In this document: in pieces, positions 23,573 to 35,646 of the stretch | Position numbering within the stretch: position 1 is the stretch's first letter | Layout: the number at the start of each line of letters is the position of its first letter | NCBI GenBank assembly: GCA_032622095.1 | Contig: CP136064.1 | Span: 130,373,605-130,437,604, forward strand | Source: Siphonodentalium dalli | Taxonomy: Eukaryota > Mollusca > Scaphopoda > Gadilida > Siphonodentaliidae | Direction of reading: 5' to 3' | Length of the DNA: 64,000 bases | Position numbers and translations under genes: made by a program | The notes under the pieces: generated by a model | What the model saw: the letters and a program-made list of their open reading frames with translations, nothing else | The model's database searches: none | Told to the model about the DNA's origin: nothing

Positions 23573-24849
23573 GTATAGTTCACTGTGTAGGAACTGTTAC
23601 ATCGGAAGTCGTTCTATCGCCGGTTTGTGATGGTTCACCGTTCTTGGCTGATTTGTGACGGTTCCTTATGATCGAAATTATACATTTTCGCGACTTTTTG
23701 ACAGTTAAAACGCAATTTTGGAGCCGCCTAGCTGATAATTCGATTATTTTTTCCATTCCCCTCACAATCGGTGGCCCTCACGGTGGCCTTTAACGAAGAA
23801 AACCGCGAATTTTGATATTTGTTTGGGTTCTCTCCTGATCGAGTCGGTTCTCTCCCCATTTAATCGGTTTATACGGGTAATACTATGGCTAATATTTGGC
23901 AGGATAATGGTTCAAACTGACCATGTCGTGAAATTAACCAAAGATAAACACAACACAATATGCATTAAGTTGATATTTGCACCAATTGTCATCAATTTCT
24001 ATTAATTACACTGCATTCCTATGCTTATTCAATAACCTGTGTTACGCCTTTAAACATTCACCAAGTCGCCAGCTAATTTGAAAAATAACGCGTTTGGCAG
24101 TCTCAACATTGCCATGAGTCAATAGCCGATTAACTAAAGTGCAATTTCATAGCGCTAGACTTCGGAAAGCGTGATCGTAGACGGGATATATAGAGTTATC
24201 TGTCTTGTAATTTATGTTGTCTATTTTCGTAGGCGCATTTTAATCAGCAAAAAGCCAAAAAATAAGACGTTAAATGTTCGTTGACACCCATACATTGTTC
24301 TAATTACGCAATTTAAGAAGTTTATGTTGGGCATCCGCTTGCTGGATGCTGATTATATAGGTTAGGTGCTAGAATTCGTTATTTATTCATCGCACGTGTT
24401 CTGCTGTTCAGGATAATCTGACCGGCAATCACTCAGGGTTTGTTCTAACTTCTAAGCCTCTAGACAGTGAAGCCATGCCACTCAGATTCCTGTTAAGAGA
24501 TACCTGATTGCAACCAATCACGCAATTAATTGTATCCACTCGCCTGTAAGGGGGAATAATTGTTTTATATTAGTAAAGGCTACCGGTACCTTTTGTAATA
24601 TTAAATAAAATGAAAACTGGATGAAGTGAAAGCAAAAATTATTTGGTCAACCGCCTTTGACTTACGATAGCAGTCGCCCGGAACACGTAAGGTCATCCCC
24701 GGGGCAACTGGTCTTGGGCATGAGTAGTCACGCATCCTCTGGGATATTCCGGAATGTAAATACGGGTACCAATACTAAACCTTTAAAAGTAACTCAATCA
24801 GCCAATGGAAGTTTTACAAAATCATGTGACTATTGGTCAAAAGAGTACA

Positions 24850-24945
24850 AGTGAAGTCGGGCGCATGTGAAGTCGATCCAATATGAAGATGGCCCAATAC
24901 GAAGACGACCCGACGCGAAGTCGGCCTGAGAGAAGTCGGCCCGAT
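24850..24945. repeat. ~16-bp tandem repeat
   Basis: About six diverged units of 'gaagtcggcccgatg' follow each other, beginning 'gtgaagtcgggcgcatg' and ending 'gagaagtcggcccgatg'. They lie inside the element of 23581-26858. Confidence 0.8.
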
Positions 24946-25909
24946 GATTAGATAGGAATTGAATATTGTTAATATTGTTTTAAATGAGCGCGTCGGACAA
25001 TTACACTTTAAACGAACACATTATTATTAAAATGTGTGTATGTACATAAGGAGGGACTTTCCTCAGTCATTGTTGTAAAATCGAACTGAGGGAACAATTT
25101 CATATTTCCAACATGCAATCTAGTGTAAGGTATGAAATTTGTTACTGTTGAAAAATTTGACCAAAGTTGGGGGTAGACACAAATTAAGCACCCCTCCCTA
25201 TCCAAGCCCCGGGCCCCTCCCCACCACCCATATCGTTCGGCTACGCCATAACATATCAATGATTCAGTTGAACGTGATTTCATAAGATATGTTCATGTCT
25301 GGGCGACAAACGTGCGTAAATGTCCCTTAGGCGGGACTTTCGAGGAAAAAATATCTAGGTGCTGGCATCGAAACATTGTCCCACCTGGATCTTTCAATCA
25401 AGGCCCTGTATTAATTAAATTAATAACATTTCATAATCTCCTGAGAGTATATTTCTATTACCATTGGTTATTTATATAGGCAGGCATGATTATGATATTA
25501 TACCCCTCGGGACTTTCAATATTTGGTTCTGCCAATTACAATCACTTACTATTATTATTAGGTATTTATTGTATTATTTTATTTCTTAATATATATGTTG
25601 TATTATGTAAATGGCATAAGCTACAGTCATTATCTGGTTTAAAATTTTACACAAGACAATATTCGGACCAAAGTGCAGAAATCGTTCAAATAAATCTGAT
25701 GTATAGAACCGTCACAGCCATGATTGGGTTTAAATAGAACCGTAACACGCACACGTGTTGATTGCGAGGATACTGTCCCAAATTATCAACCGCTAACGGG
25801 ATATTTTCTCAGCTATTTTACAGAAGAATAACACTGGTATATTTACACTCAGTGTTCGTGTTCGTGTTCACGGCTACGGGTAAGAGACCAGGACATTGTG
25901 TCCGTCCAT

Positions 25910-26555
25910 GTTTTATCAGCCCGGTGTGAGAACATTTGGAAAACATTACAAGAAATAGACTGGCCTCAACTGAAGCTTCAAACCTCATACTCCCTCTTAG
26001 GTTGGAAAATTCTCCAACTGATGACCATTTCAGTCCACAAGTTTGACCGAATGTACTAAACTATTGTTTTGTTAAACTAATTAGCAGTTTTGTATTGGTC
26101 ACGGGGGAGGGACAGTGACACACCGGGCCGACCATGGTTCGGCCCGGTGTTCGAAAATTTTGAAATCTGAACAAGAAAATCGCAAAATCCTAGCATCTAG
26201 ACTAGCCTCAAGTCTTCTTAGAGTTGGAAATTTCAAACCTGACACCCCCCCCCACACTTAGGTTGGAAAATTTCCAAATGATGACAATTCCAATGACAAT
26301 GTTGACCAAATGTATGACAATATTGTTTTCTTAAATTTAGTAGCAGTTTTGACTAGCCACGGGGGAGGACCAGGACACAAGCTTTCCAAATGTTGGAAAT
26401 TTCCAACCTGTCACCCCCCTAAGGTTGGAAAATTTCCAACTGATGACCATTCCAACTGATGTTTTGGCAGGTATGAAAATTCCAACTGTTGAAAATTTTG
26501 ACCAAAGTTGGGGGGGGATGAGACACCCCCACACCCCCCTCTAGCCACATCCCTG
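25910..26555. mobile_element. hAT-like repeat, left end missing
   Basis: Nearly the same internal units as 5865-6927, including 'ggttggaaaatttccaac', 'tagcatctagactagcct' and 'ggccgaccatggttcgg'. The right terminus is intact, 'ctctagccacatccctg' (to 26555). The left terminus is absent. It is nested in the element of 23581-26858. Confidence 0.8.
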
Positions 26556-26858
26556 ACGCCACCAAAAACAAAGGAATTGCGTTTACGTGGCTTGATTTTC
26601 AGTGATAATTTATGCGTTAACTCGCTAATTCCGAGTTAATTGTGATGTAGAGTTCAGGTTTCGATAATACGGCACTTCTGCAGCCTCTATTCATTCAGGA
26701 AAGTATAATACATTCAAGATATATATAACTATGCGTGATTTTGTCCCGAAAATTATTATTTTTAATCATAAGGAACCGTAACAAATCAGTCAAGAACCAC
26801 CAAAATACCGGCGATAGAACGACTTCGGATGTAACAGTATTAATGTTCATACACAGTG

Positions 26859-27160
26859 GTATAGTCATTGGTGAGTTGTACATGTGTTCCTTTTGGTGGC
26901 TATCCCACTAACTCAAGTATATGCTAATCGACTGGGAGGTAATGTAAAAGAGTTCTCCATATAGTGGTGGCCTTTTACATGCACAATGGAGGATACGGTT
27001 TTCTTGACATTAATTTATTATTTACTGTCTGAATTTAGTTAATCAGTCTTGATGCCAATGGCCCACAATTTGATGATATTAAGCAGACTTTCACTAATCT
27101 CCTTGTTTGACTTTCTAAAAGGCCGTCTGGTCCACCATCCAGTGCATTACTCTGGCTTTT
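26859..27160. repeat. Duplicated segment, copy 2, left part
   Basis: This continues the minisatellite remnant and then the segment shared with 21596-21810. It ends at the 11-bp target site ctctggctttt (27150-27160), where the LINE of 27161-28416 is inserted. Confidence 0.75.
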
Positions 27161-27383
27161 TTTTTTAAACATACTTTATTCCAACACAAAGACAATACAT
27201 ACAGATACATAAACATAACAAATTAATAGTATAGTTGACATAAAATTGATGGTGTATGTTATCGGAGATTTGCAGGCATGTTATATCGGTTGGAAACGGA
27301 GACGACAGTAAGCTATAAGCTTTTTTGGGTCGTTCCGCCCACTTAGAAAGATGATACCCAATATTCTTTAAATGGTAATATGT

Positions 27384-27453
27384 ATACAAGATATTGGTAC
27401 CATGCTGTCCCACGAATACCTCATTCAGACAGCATGGGACCAATATCTTGTAT
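27384..27453 (-). repeat. Hairpin in the LINE 3' region
   Basis: Arms of 26 nt, starting 'atacaagatattggt' and closing 'accaatatcttgtat', pair with at most one mismatch around an 18-nt loop. They include ccatgctgtc / gacagcatgg. It may be an RNA structure in the 3' untranslated part of the retrotransposon. Confidence 0.75.
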
Positions 27454-27541
27454 CTGGTCGTTGCTATTTGATTGGGTATTTAGTGGCTGATTGATTATAT
27501 GAAGAGTATATGATGTGTTGTAATGAGGAGAGGAATAGCGA

Positions 27542-27544
<3 letters not shown>

Positions 27545-27614
<70 letters not shown>

Positions 27615-27634
27615 CGAGAGAGAGAAAGAAAGAG

Positions 27635-27666
<32 letters not shown>
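27545..27666. repeat. AG and TA microsatellite
   Basis: About 80 bp of (AG)n, then mixed agcgag/agaaag, then ~26 bp of (TA)n. The apparent serine/leucine-rich frames on the minus strand are translations of this tract. Confidence 0.95.
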
Positions 27667-27669
<3 letters not shown>

Positions 27670-27699
27670 GTATGGAAATTGTATGATAGGTAGATGTGA

Positions 27700-28416
27700 C
27701 ATCAGGAGGTGTGAAGGGTATATGATGTGTTGTAAGGAGGAGAGGAATAGCGAGTGACATCTCCATTTAGGAATAGGTTTGTTGTAATGTTAACAAAATC
27801 AGGTATATTCTCTAAAAGAATTTGACGAGCTAATATAAAATGTGGGCATTGGAATATGAAGTGTTCGCTATCCTCGATCTGACCACACATACAGAGGTTT
27901 GTGTCGGATATATGGTTTTCCAGTTTGTGGGCATTTAAATCACTGCACGCATTTAGCTCTTAATCGTGCATGTTGAATCTGGGCACTTCGCGTGTAACAG
28001 AAGGAGAACCAAGGTTTTTTCAGGATTATATTTGAGTTTATCAATTGCTTAAATTCATGTGGATCTTCTGTATTTTGCAAGTTTGGATTAAGTGTGTTCC
28101 AGTTTCTTGCCGTTGCTAGGACAAATGATTTGCGATGAGACTCCCTGTTATATTTCGGTAAACGGAATTCATTTGGATTTCGGGTTTCTTTGTCCGAGGC
28201 TTCAAATACTCGGGGAGGGACGATATTATTTAGATATTGTGGCACGGTTCGATCCTTTAATCATTTTGTGGAACAGAAATAGCTTGGCTTTGTCGCGTCG
28301 CGTTTTCAGTTATTCCCAGCCGATTTCTTCCAATAATTTATCATTACCAACAGATCTAGTCAGTCCAGTGACTATACGAGCTGCTTCTAGTTGAATGCGT
28401 TCTAATCTATCTGAAT
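27700..28416 (-). pseudogene. C-terminal part of a LINE reverse-transcriptase polyprotein
   Basis: From the 5' truncation the minus strand reads DRLERIQLEAARIVTGLTRS, then an in-frame stop after EEIGWE, then LKTRRDKAKLFLFHKM. After a frameshift comes PQYLNNIVPPRVF, NRESHRKSFVLATARNWNTL and PHEFKQLINSNI. Last is CGQIEDSEHFIFQCPHF, the zinc-knuckle-like C-terminus (CG..ED..H..F.C). The same order of blocks occurs at 47930-48520, where it ends CDCGNEIEDAHHYFFLCPLY. The polymerase core is absent. With a stop and frameshifts it cannot encode a working protein. Confidence 0.85.
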
Positions 28417-28427
28417 CTCTGGCTTTT

Positions 28428-28580
28428 GCTCCCTCATGCGAGTGTGCTAGGTGTGGTGTATCCTACACAGATAGACGTGTTACCTGCTATTTGAACCCCT
28501 CTGCACGGCGGCCATTTTGGACCTGGTGTGGGGTGAATATTCAGATTGGCTTAGGGGGTCACCATAAAATACAATTTGTT
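28428..28580. repeat. Duplicated segment, copy 2, right part
   Basis: After the right target-site duplication, 'agtgtgctaggtgtgg' aligns with 'agtgtgctatagtgtgg' at 21834. This shows the segment was continuous before the LINE insertion. Similarity fades beyond ~28580. Confidence 0.6.
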
Positions 28581-31390
28581 TGACCTAAATCGGTCAAGGG
28601 GTCGTGAAATGGCATAGTAAAATATAAAATCTTTCGAATCAGGAACAAGTAATGGAAGTCAACTTCGTATTAATATAGCATAATTGATATACCATTTGTA
28701 GTTTATAATTTGTCGTTAAAGCAGGTTAAAGAGCAAATTGTCGTTGCATGTAGCTTATTTTGTGACTTCTCAGTGGCAAATTCACGAACAAAAACGTTAT
28801 TTTAAATTTTTTATAAAATTATTTTGCTGTCTATAGTCCTGTGTGTTCATACATTTGTGTAATGTATTATCAATTTGCTGCACAATAAAATCACCACATC
28901 AAAATGTCTGCCAATGGACATAATGGCATCTATAGACATCCCACCACCCATGCGTCAGATTTGTTGATGTATGCCCCCTTATACTTGATCACAAAACTGT
29001 CTTGCGTGGCCTTTACTGTTCACAAAAATAAGAGAATAAGCAGTACACGCTTCAAATGATGCGAAATGTTATGTTCTATCATAAAAGTCTATTCTTCAAA
29101 ATTACGCAAGGGGTGGGGGGGGGGGGGCGCTCCACGTGTTGACTCAGGGTCTACATCCTTAGTCATATTAAGTTATGTAGATCTCCTCGGAAATATCAGA
29201 GAAGGGGGTGCATAAACGTTTGAGGTGTTTAGTATACAAAATTGCCATTTGGCTTTTTTGGTCGTTGACTTTTTCAGAAATAAGAGAATTAGATATTGAC
29301 AAAATCATTGGACCAAACTTAAAGTGTATATTTTGTTAACACATATAGTTTTACCTCTATCTTAATTTGCAGTTAGTTATTAGACTAATGAGCTATCCCA
29401 ACGTCGGATACTGCAAAATTGGATATCGAACATACCGAAGTCACTTGAACACTTCTCACAGTCATAGTTATATGAGGACGGGATTCATAGTACATGAGCT
29501 AGCAAAATATATATTCATATCTCATTCGCTATCTTTTTGGTTGAGTTGTTTATGGGTGAAGAAAACGATCCTTACACTCTTCGATGTAAGACACTTTGCC
29601 GCCATTTTCAAACATATATACTAAATTGACATTGCCCGTTTGTCAATCTGTTCGTCTATATATATCCGTCATTCCGGTTTCGGATCTGAATGAAATTTGG
29701 TTTGGGAGTTTGCCATCAGGAATACTTTCAAATTGGGCTCAATGATGTTGTTGACGTTTTACGTTCTAGATAGATGTTATCATGCTTGTTTATTATGAAA
29801 TATTTTTTGTTTATCCGCACATATATCTCAACCATGGTTTATCGGACTGAATCCGTGGTGCAAGCTCTTTAAATCTTATACGTACGTCGTGGTTCCAACA
29901 AGCGTTCAAATGTGGGGAATAGTATATGATATAAATTTAGATTTTATTAAAATGTGTTGTTGTAACTGGAGGGCTGGAACCCCGAATATACATTCAATCA
30001 AACAAACAAAATAATGTATGAAATTGGTCTTCCTCATGCGGATTAATTTCTGGGATAAATGGGGTTGGTTCGCAGTTGGGTAGGAAGTTCTAGAAATATC
30101 AGAATGTCCAATGACCTGGCTATTATTCCGGACGAGCCTTCGTTCCCATTAACTGTACTCGCAAGTTTTTGAAACCTCATCATATTTCGCAACAGCGAAA
30201 CAAGACACATGCTCACTGCATAATACACAACACCGAACATAAAGAAATCCAAATTCCCTTTGACATTATATACATGCATCTATGTCGTAAACCCATGCCA
30301 ATACCAAAAGCCGAGTGGTATATTCTTTCTCGCAAATACGTGTGGCGATATTTACCTTTTGTTATACAGTTCGCACAGCGAAACTTCATTAAGACAATAG
30401 CACATATCTTAAATTACACAAATGGGGAAGTGGGACACCATTAACCTGCGTGGTCAGGTTGTCCCCGGTAACCTTTGCCTTCTCTGGGTGCAATGCTGCT
30501 AAACTGTGCCCATGGATAGAAGGAAATTATTGTACACTCCTGGCTGGTATTCACCAACTGAGTTTATTTTATAAACCAGGTAGTTTATTTGATTGAATGC
30601 TAGCGCTTATGCCACACCCATTCACTGTGGCCGCCTGTCGACAATTACTATCGTATACTTGGACCCCGTTTACACGCGCGCGATGAATTTATTATGACCA
30701 AGATTTCATGTAAATGCATTAATCGTTCAAACATTAATGTGGAACTAAACTCGGAATGTGCAAGTTCTCCCGTCGATATAAACATGTATGTATTACAATG
30801 GACAGATAAATGAATCGCAATTACCATGGACCAATTGTGGCGCCACGCCTATAAGTTCATATACGCTATATGTATAGTTGTAGACATGAGTTTTGCCGAT
30901 ATACAGTTATCCCCCGTTGTCTCGCCACATGATCAGAGAGTCGGGGGGGGGGTATTATATACATATATGGAAAAAACTAAATTACAGCAATGATAATTGA
31001 TTGCGGTAATATCTGCCTATTTGTTCTGCCAGTTTTGTTCTTTAACATTTCATATTTTAGTTAATTAAAATTATATCACTATGATTATTCCAACATTGTT
31101 AGTATATTCATTGTTGGTAAGGTCGTGGTTCATGCTTTCGACATTCTAATTTTAAACTTTTCATAAGGATAAAACACACATGAGCTAGCCACCATAAAAC
31201 TGCATATACCCATTCCATAAGAGACACTAGTTGTTAAACATATTCCTTCAAAACACGCTCCATCTATTTTTCTTGATTAGACAGGGGTTATCAAACTTAA
31301 CTTCCATTGAAGAGACCCAAGTTACTGGAAATGTCATCTGCACCGCCTTGTGGCAGAATTGTCTAAACTAACTCGTGCAAACTTCCTACA
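28581..31390. other. No gene recognised
   Basis: Mostly unique AT-rich sequence with G-runs near 29106 and 30942. It ends one stretch with 'aatcaaacaaacaaaa' near 29996, possibly an old retroelement tail. Open frames below 92 codons show no motif. Confidence 0.45.
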
Positions 31391-31532
31391 TTAAGGGCGC
31401 GTACACATGGCGGGCAAGAAAATATCAGGTATGCCCCATGTGACTTACTTGACCAATGAAATAAATAAGACCGGAAAATATTCGACAAAGGCAGCGCGCT
31501 GATATTTTATCGCCAGTTGGTGATATGTGTTC
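31391..31532. repeat. Small palindromic MITE
   Basis: Starts 'taagggcgcgtacacatg' and 'gcaagaaaatatcagg', and ends 'ctgatattttatcgcc' and 'ggtgatatgtgttca', roughly inverted. A relative lies inverted at 38524-38622. Confidence 0.6.
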
Positions 31533-34500
31533 ACATTGATTGGTGGCCATCGGTGTCCGTTAACTAATCACAATAAGGGACACGCTAGTAACCGTTCACG
31601 CACTCGAGTTATTAGTCCAGGAGATATTGGTCGACCTCTGCACCCCCCAGGACTTAACTTCACCCCACTAATTTTCTTCCTTAAGGTCTCCTCTAATTTC
31701 TTTCACTTGTTAACAAGAAAAATAAGTGGCCGCAGAGACTCCAGACAAGATGGCGTCCATCATGGCGGCCATTTTTTTTAAATGCACCATGTCTCTTTGA
31801 TCGCCATTATAGTAAAGATGATAGCACATGCGGTCTTGTTTTCCGCTCGATTCGTTATGCTAATATACAACTCTTACAAATTAGCCAAAATTCCGATCCC
31901 AGGATCCAATATGGCGGCCAAGATGGCCGCCGAAATGTGAAAATATGCTATTTTTCTGACATGTTACCACCTTTCGTTTGTCTCTGTGGGAAAATGTTAG
32001 AATTATTGCGTCATATTATACATTTATCATATAGAGGAGTCATTGGCGAACACATGGGGACCATAATATGCATTCATTGCGGGATATTTTTGTCCGATAT
32101 CACGTTTTCCCAAATGCCGGTATCATAGGTCAAAGCCTAATCTCCGTTAATAACGCGATGTTATGTTTCGAATCAATAATGTTATTGCTATTACAACAAC
32201 ACCCATGCATATATATTTGCAGGAGATACTCGAGCTAGGATTCCTCTTATACCTGAGTTGAGGAATATTTACCCAAATCCAAGATGGCGGCCAAAATGGC
32301 CACCAGAAATAAAAAATCGCCGAAAATCGCTGATTTTAACATCAGTGAGCATTATTGTCATGACAACTCCACACCTGCTTACAATTGTAAGTTGGGAACA
32401 CTTAGGCGAAGAACTTTCCTTGTACCATATCCAAATAAAAGTCCCCCAAATCCAAAATGGCGCCCACAATGGCGGACAGATTTTGAAAAATCACCGAAAT
32501 TATCTCATATTCACATCATTGGGCATTATTGTCGAGACAACTCCACCCATGCTTACAATTGAGTTGGAAATACTGAGGTGAAGTAATTACATTACATCTC
32601 ATGCAAGAAATTGTTTTCCAAATCGAAGATGGCGGCCAAAATGGCGACCGAAATTTGAAAAAAAGTCTACATTACTTTACTTTCTTACGATGGGCGTTAT
32701 TGTTCCGCGATTTCTATCCAACATTACATGTTGATATGGAATAGTGACATGAAGTATTCATTAGGGTTTGGCAATTGATACTCACAGCCAAGATCGCTGC
32801 TAAATTGGCGGCTAGAAATTGAAAAGAAATCGATATTTTCACATATTAATTTCAACTTTTTGTCATAATATCGGTATGTATGGACGAAACTGTACATAAA
32901 CCATCTACTAGTTCAACTTAAAGGTATCAAAACGCATAACATAGCTCGTATCCTTCTGGGAAGATGAAACACCACAATTAATATCGCGATGTGGCATTTC
33001 GAAATCCAGTCTCCACTTAGCGCCAATAATGGCCGTAAGCGTAGGTGCGCCGAATAGTTATATCAGAACAATTACCTGATAACAGATTCTGATATGCCAC
33101 GTCACGTCCATAATTATCTGGACCAGCTTCCATTTCTTTGTCTGATAGATATAGGTAGCTCACACCGACAAAGTATTCACCACTTCCTGGGAGTAGGGTC
33201 CCTCTAATCATAACGTTTCAAACAATTCATTTTCCGGTGTCTAGCTTACAGAAGGTCATATCTATGTATGTGTCTCATACCCCATGGGATAACGACATGT
33301 ATACCTGGCGAACCAGTTAGCTAGTCAGTTCTCAATAGATGGTTCGTAAACTCACAAACTCAGCGAACGCATTGGCATATGTGGACAACTTCGACAGTGT
33401 TTCGAAGGTTGCTAGCTGTCTCATTCCATTGGACAGATGTCTATCTGCTAAGGAGAAGGCCCTAGTGTACAGACTACCCACACTTCTTAACCATTATCCG
33501 ACGCAAACTGTGTGACGCCCCGCAGTTGTCTCGTCGAATATCTCCCAACAGAGAAGAACAATCCTAGCGGTGCTAGTTTGTGGACATGCGCCATGATAGT
33601 GGGAATGAAATGGGCCACTGTATACACCACCCCTACACCTGGTGCATGCGAATGTCATGCGTGTCGATTTTATTTGGTGTGGTAAGATTGTATTTCCACA
33701 TCCGTTTCGAAGCCTTTCTGATTCAACTACGTACACTTTTGTCTGGATAACAATATGCTAGCCTACCTCAAAACAGTCGGATGGACTAAAGGATAATGTC
33801 TTTATAGCATGAATGTATGCGTGTTTTGTTAACCTCTCTCGGGGTTAGTGTCAGTATGTGGGCGGTATTATTCAAGAAAATGTCAGGAACTGTGGTGCAT
33901 TTATTTCACTATGTATTTAAAGAACAATTACAGTCTCGATGTCAATGGCTGTGGCCGTTGGGGAACGCGACCTTTTATGATCATATAGCTTTATATATAT
34001 AACTTTAGAATATAGTAGTTAATGTCTCATGCAGGACAATGGTCGCATTGGTGATGTTACCAAGAAATCACTTGGTGTACTAACGTTTGTTGAACTGAAT
34101 GCAAGATCTCATCAACGTAACATTCCTCTGGATGTTCTTCGCGTTGAACATTTCACCCTTTTGTTGATGGCATTTGTACTTTCTTGAACCATATCACCCA
34201 GCGTGAGTATGACATATCAACCAACTATCAAAGGTATCGCCTTTAAGACTACACCCCAGTCTTGGTGGGGCTTATACAGCAGTAGCCAATGGCATACTCC
34301 TGGTCCAGTTGTTTAAGAACGGCTTCCAAACGGATGGGAACATCCAATCTTAGCATACAAGGAAAGCAAAGCCACACATGGGATCCTGTCTGAATCTAAA
34401 ACATAACAAAATAAGGGGCGGCGCAGTCATGGTCCAATTTCATTTCCACTATCATGACACATACCCACAAACTAGCACCGTGTGTATTGTTATCATCTGC

Positions 34501-35646
34501 TTGGATCTGTTCGGTGAGACGATTGCTGGACGCCAACAAGCTTGTTCTTATGATCATGTTCAAGGAGTTTGGGTATATTATGCATTATGGTCTTCTACGC
34601 CTTAGCAGAAATGCATCCGTCAAATGTCGGGCTTTCAACATTCGAAGCCATATACAGAAGTTGTCCGGGTACGTCAGTGCATTGGATGAGTATGTGAATT
34701 GATGAACCATATATTGAGAAGTGGCTCTTTGGGAAGATCACCAGGTGTACACGTTGTTATCCCCATTAGGTCACCAAAGCTGACAATACGCAGATAGATA
34801 GATCCTTCTGAAAGCTAGTATACGCATCGACCGAATACCTTTATAGTGTATCGCAAAAGATGACGCATATACCCCATATGTAGCATCTGAATTATACCAT
34901 AAGCTATACCACGAATGAAGCTCGCTAAGAATTCCAAGCTTTCGAAACCAACACGTGAGCTGGACACCGGCATATGTATTGTTTGAAACATTCCGATTAA
35001 TGGCACACTCCTACAAAGAAGAGTAGTGAACTGTTGTTGCGAGTGAGATAGATTAATCTGACGAAGAGACGGAAACGAGTCTAGATAATGCTGAATGTGG
35101 CAATTCAGAATAAGCTCAGGTACTGTTATTTTGATTCTTGGAAGTCATAATATGACTATTCAGCGCACCTATATACGGTTACGGCCAGTATGAGCCCTTA
35201 GTGGAGAATGGATTTTGAAATGCCACATTGCTATTGTGGGTTTTCATCCTTCCAAAAGGCTACGACTTACATTGGAACTAATATATGGCTTATATTATGT
35301 ACCGTTTCGTTTATACAAATCAATATTATCACCAAAAGTTGAAATTAGTATGTGATAATATCGGCTTCTTTTCAATTTCTGCCCGCCAGTTGGCCACCAT
35401 ATTGACTGTGAGTATCACTTGCCAAACCCTAATGAATAATTCATACATATCAACATGTAATGGTGGGTAGAAATCGCGAAACAATAACGCCCATCCTAAG
35501 TAAGTAAAGGAATGTAGGCGTGTTTTCAAATTTCGGTCGCCATTTTGGCCGCCATCTTCGATTTGGAAAACCATTTCTTGCATGAGATGTAAGGTAATTA
35601 TTTTTCACCTCAGTATTTCCAACTCAACTGTACGCATGGATGGAGT

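Larger units (their letters stand above)
23581..26858. mobile_element. 3.28-kb non-autonomous TIR element with 8-bp TSD
   Basis: The terminal repeats start CACTGTGTA and end TACACAGTG. The inverted similarity extends ~120 bp inward, with 'gttacatcggaagtcgttct' on the left and its inverse 'gaacgacttcggatgtaac' on the right. The flanking 8-mers are gtatagtt (23573-23580) and gtatagtc (26859-26866), seven of eight identical. They interrupt a minisatellite whose intact relative lies at 21328. Inside are a 16-bp tandem array (24850-24945) and a hAT-like repeat (25910-26555). There is no transposase frame. The 8-bp duplication fits hAT, as an inference. Confidence 0.82.
27161..28416 (-). mobile_element. 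5'-truncated non-LTR retrotransposon with 11-bp TSD
   Basis: The copy reads on the minus strand and ends in an A-run (T-run at 27161-27166) preceded by 'aataaagtatgttta'. The direct repeats ctctggctttt at 27150-27160 and 28417-28427 are an exact 11-bp target-site duplication. The intact relative at 21800 (gctggctatttctc) shows the empty site. The body encodes the C-terminal part of a reverse-transcriptase polyprotein. It also holds a hairpin (27384-27453) and an AG/TA microsatellite flanked by a duplicated ~40-bp piece (about 27505 and 27717). Confidence 0.9.

Noticed and set aside
27421..27766. Serine/leucine-rich open frames on the minus strand
   Set aside because: They read through the (AG)n and (TA)n microsatellite inside a LINE fragment.
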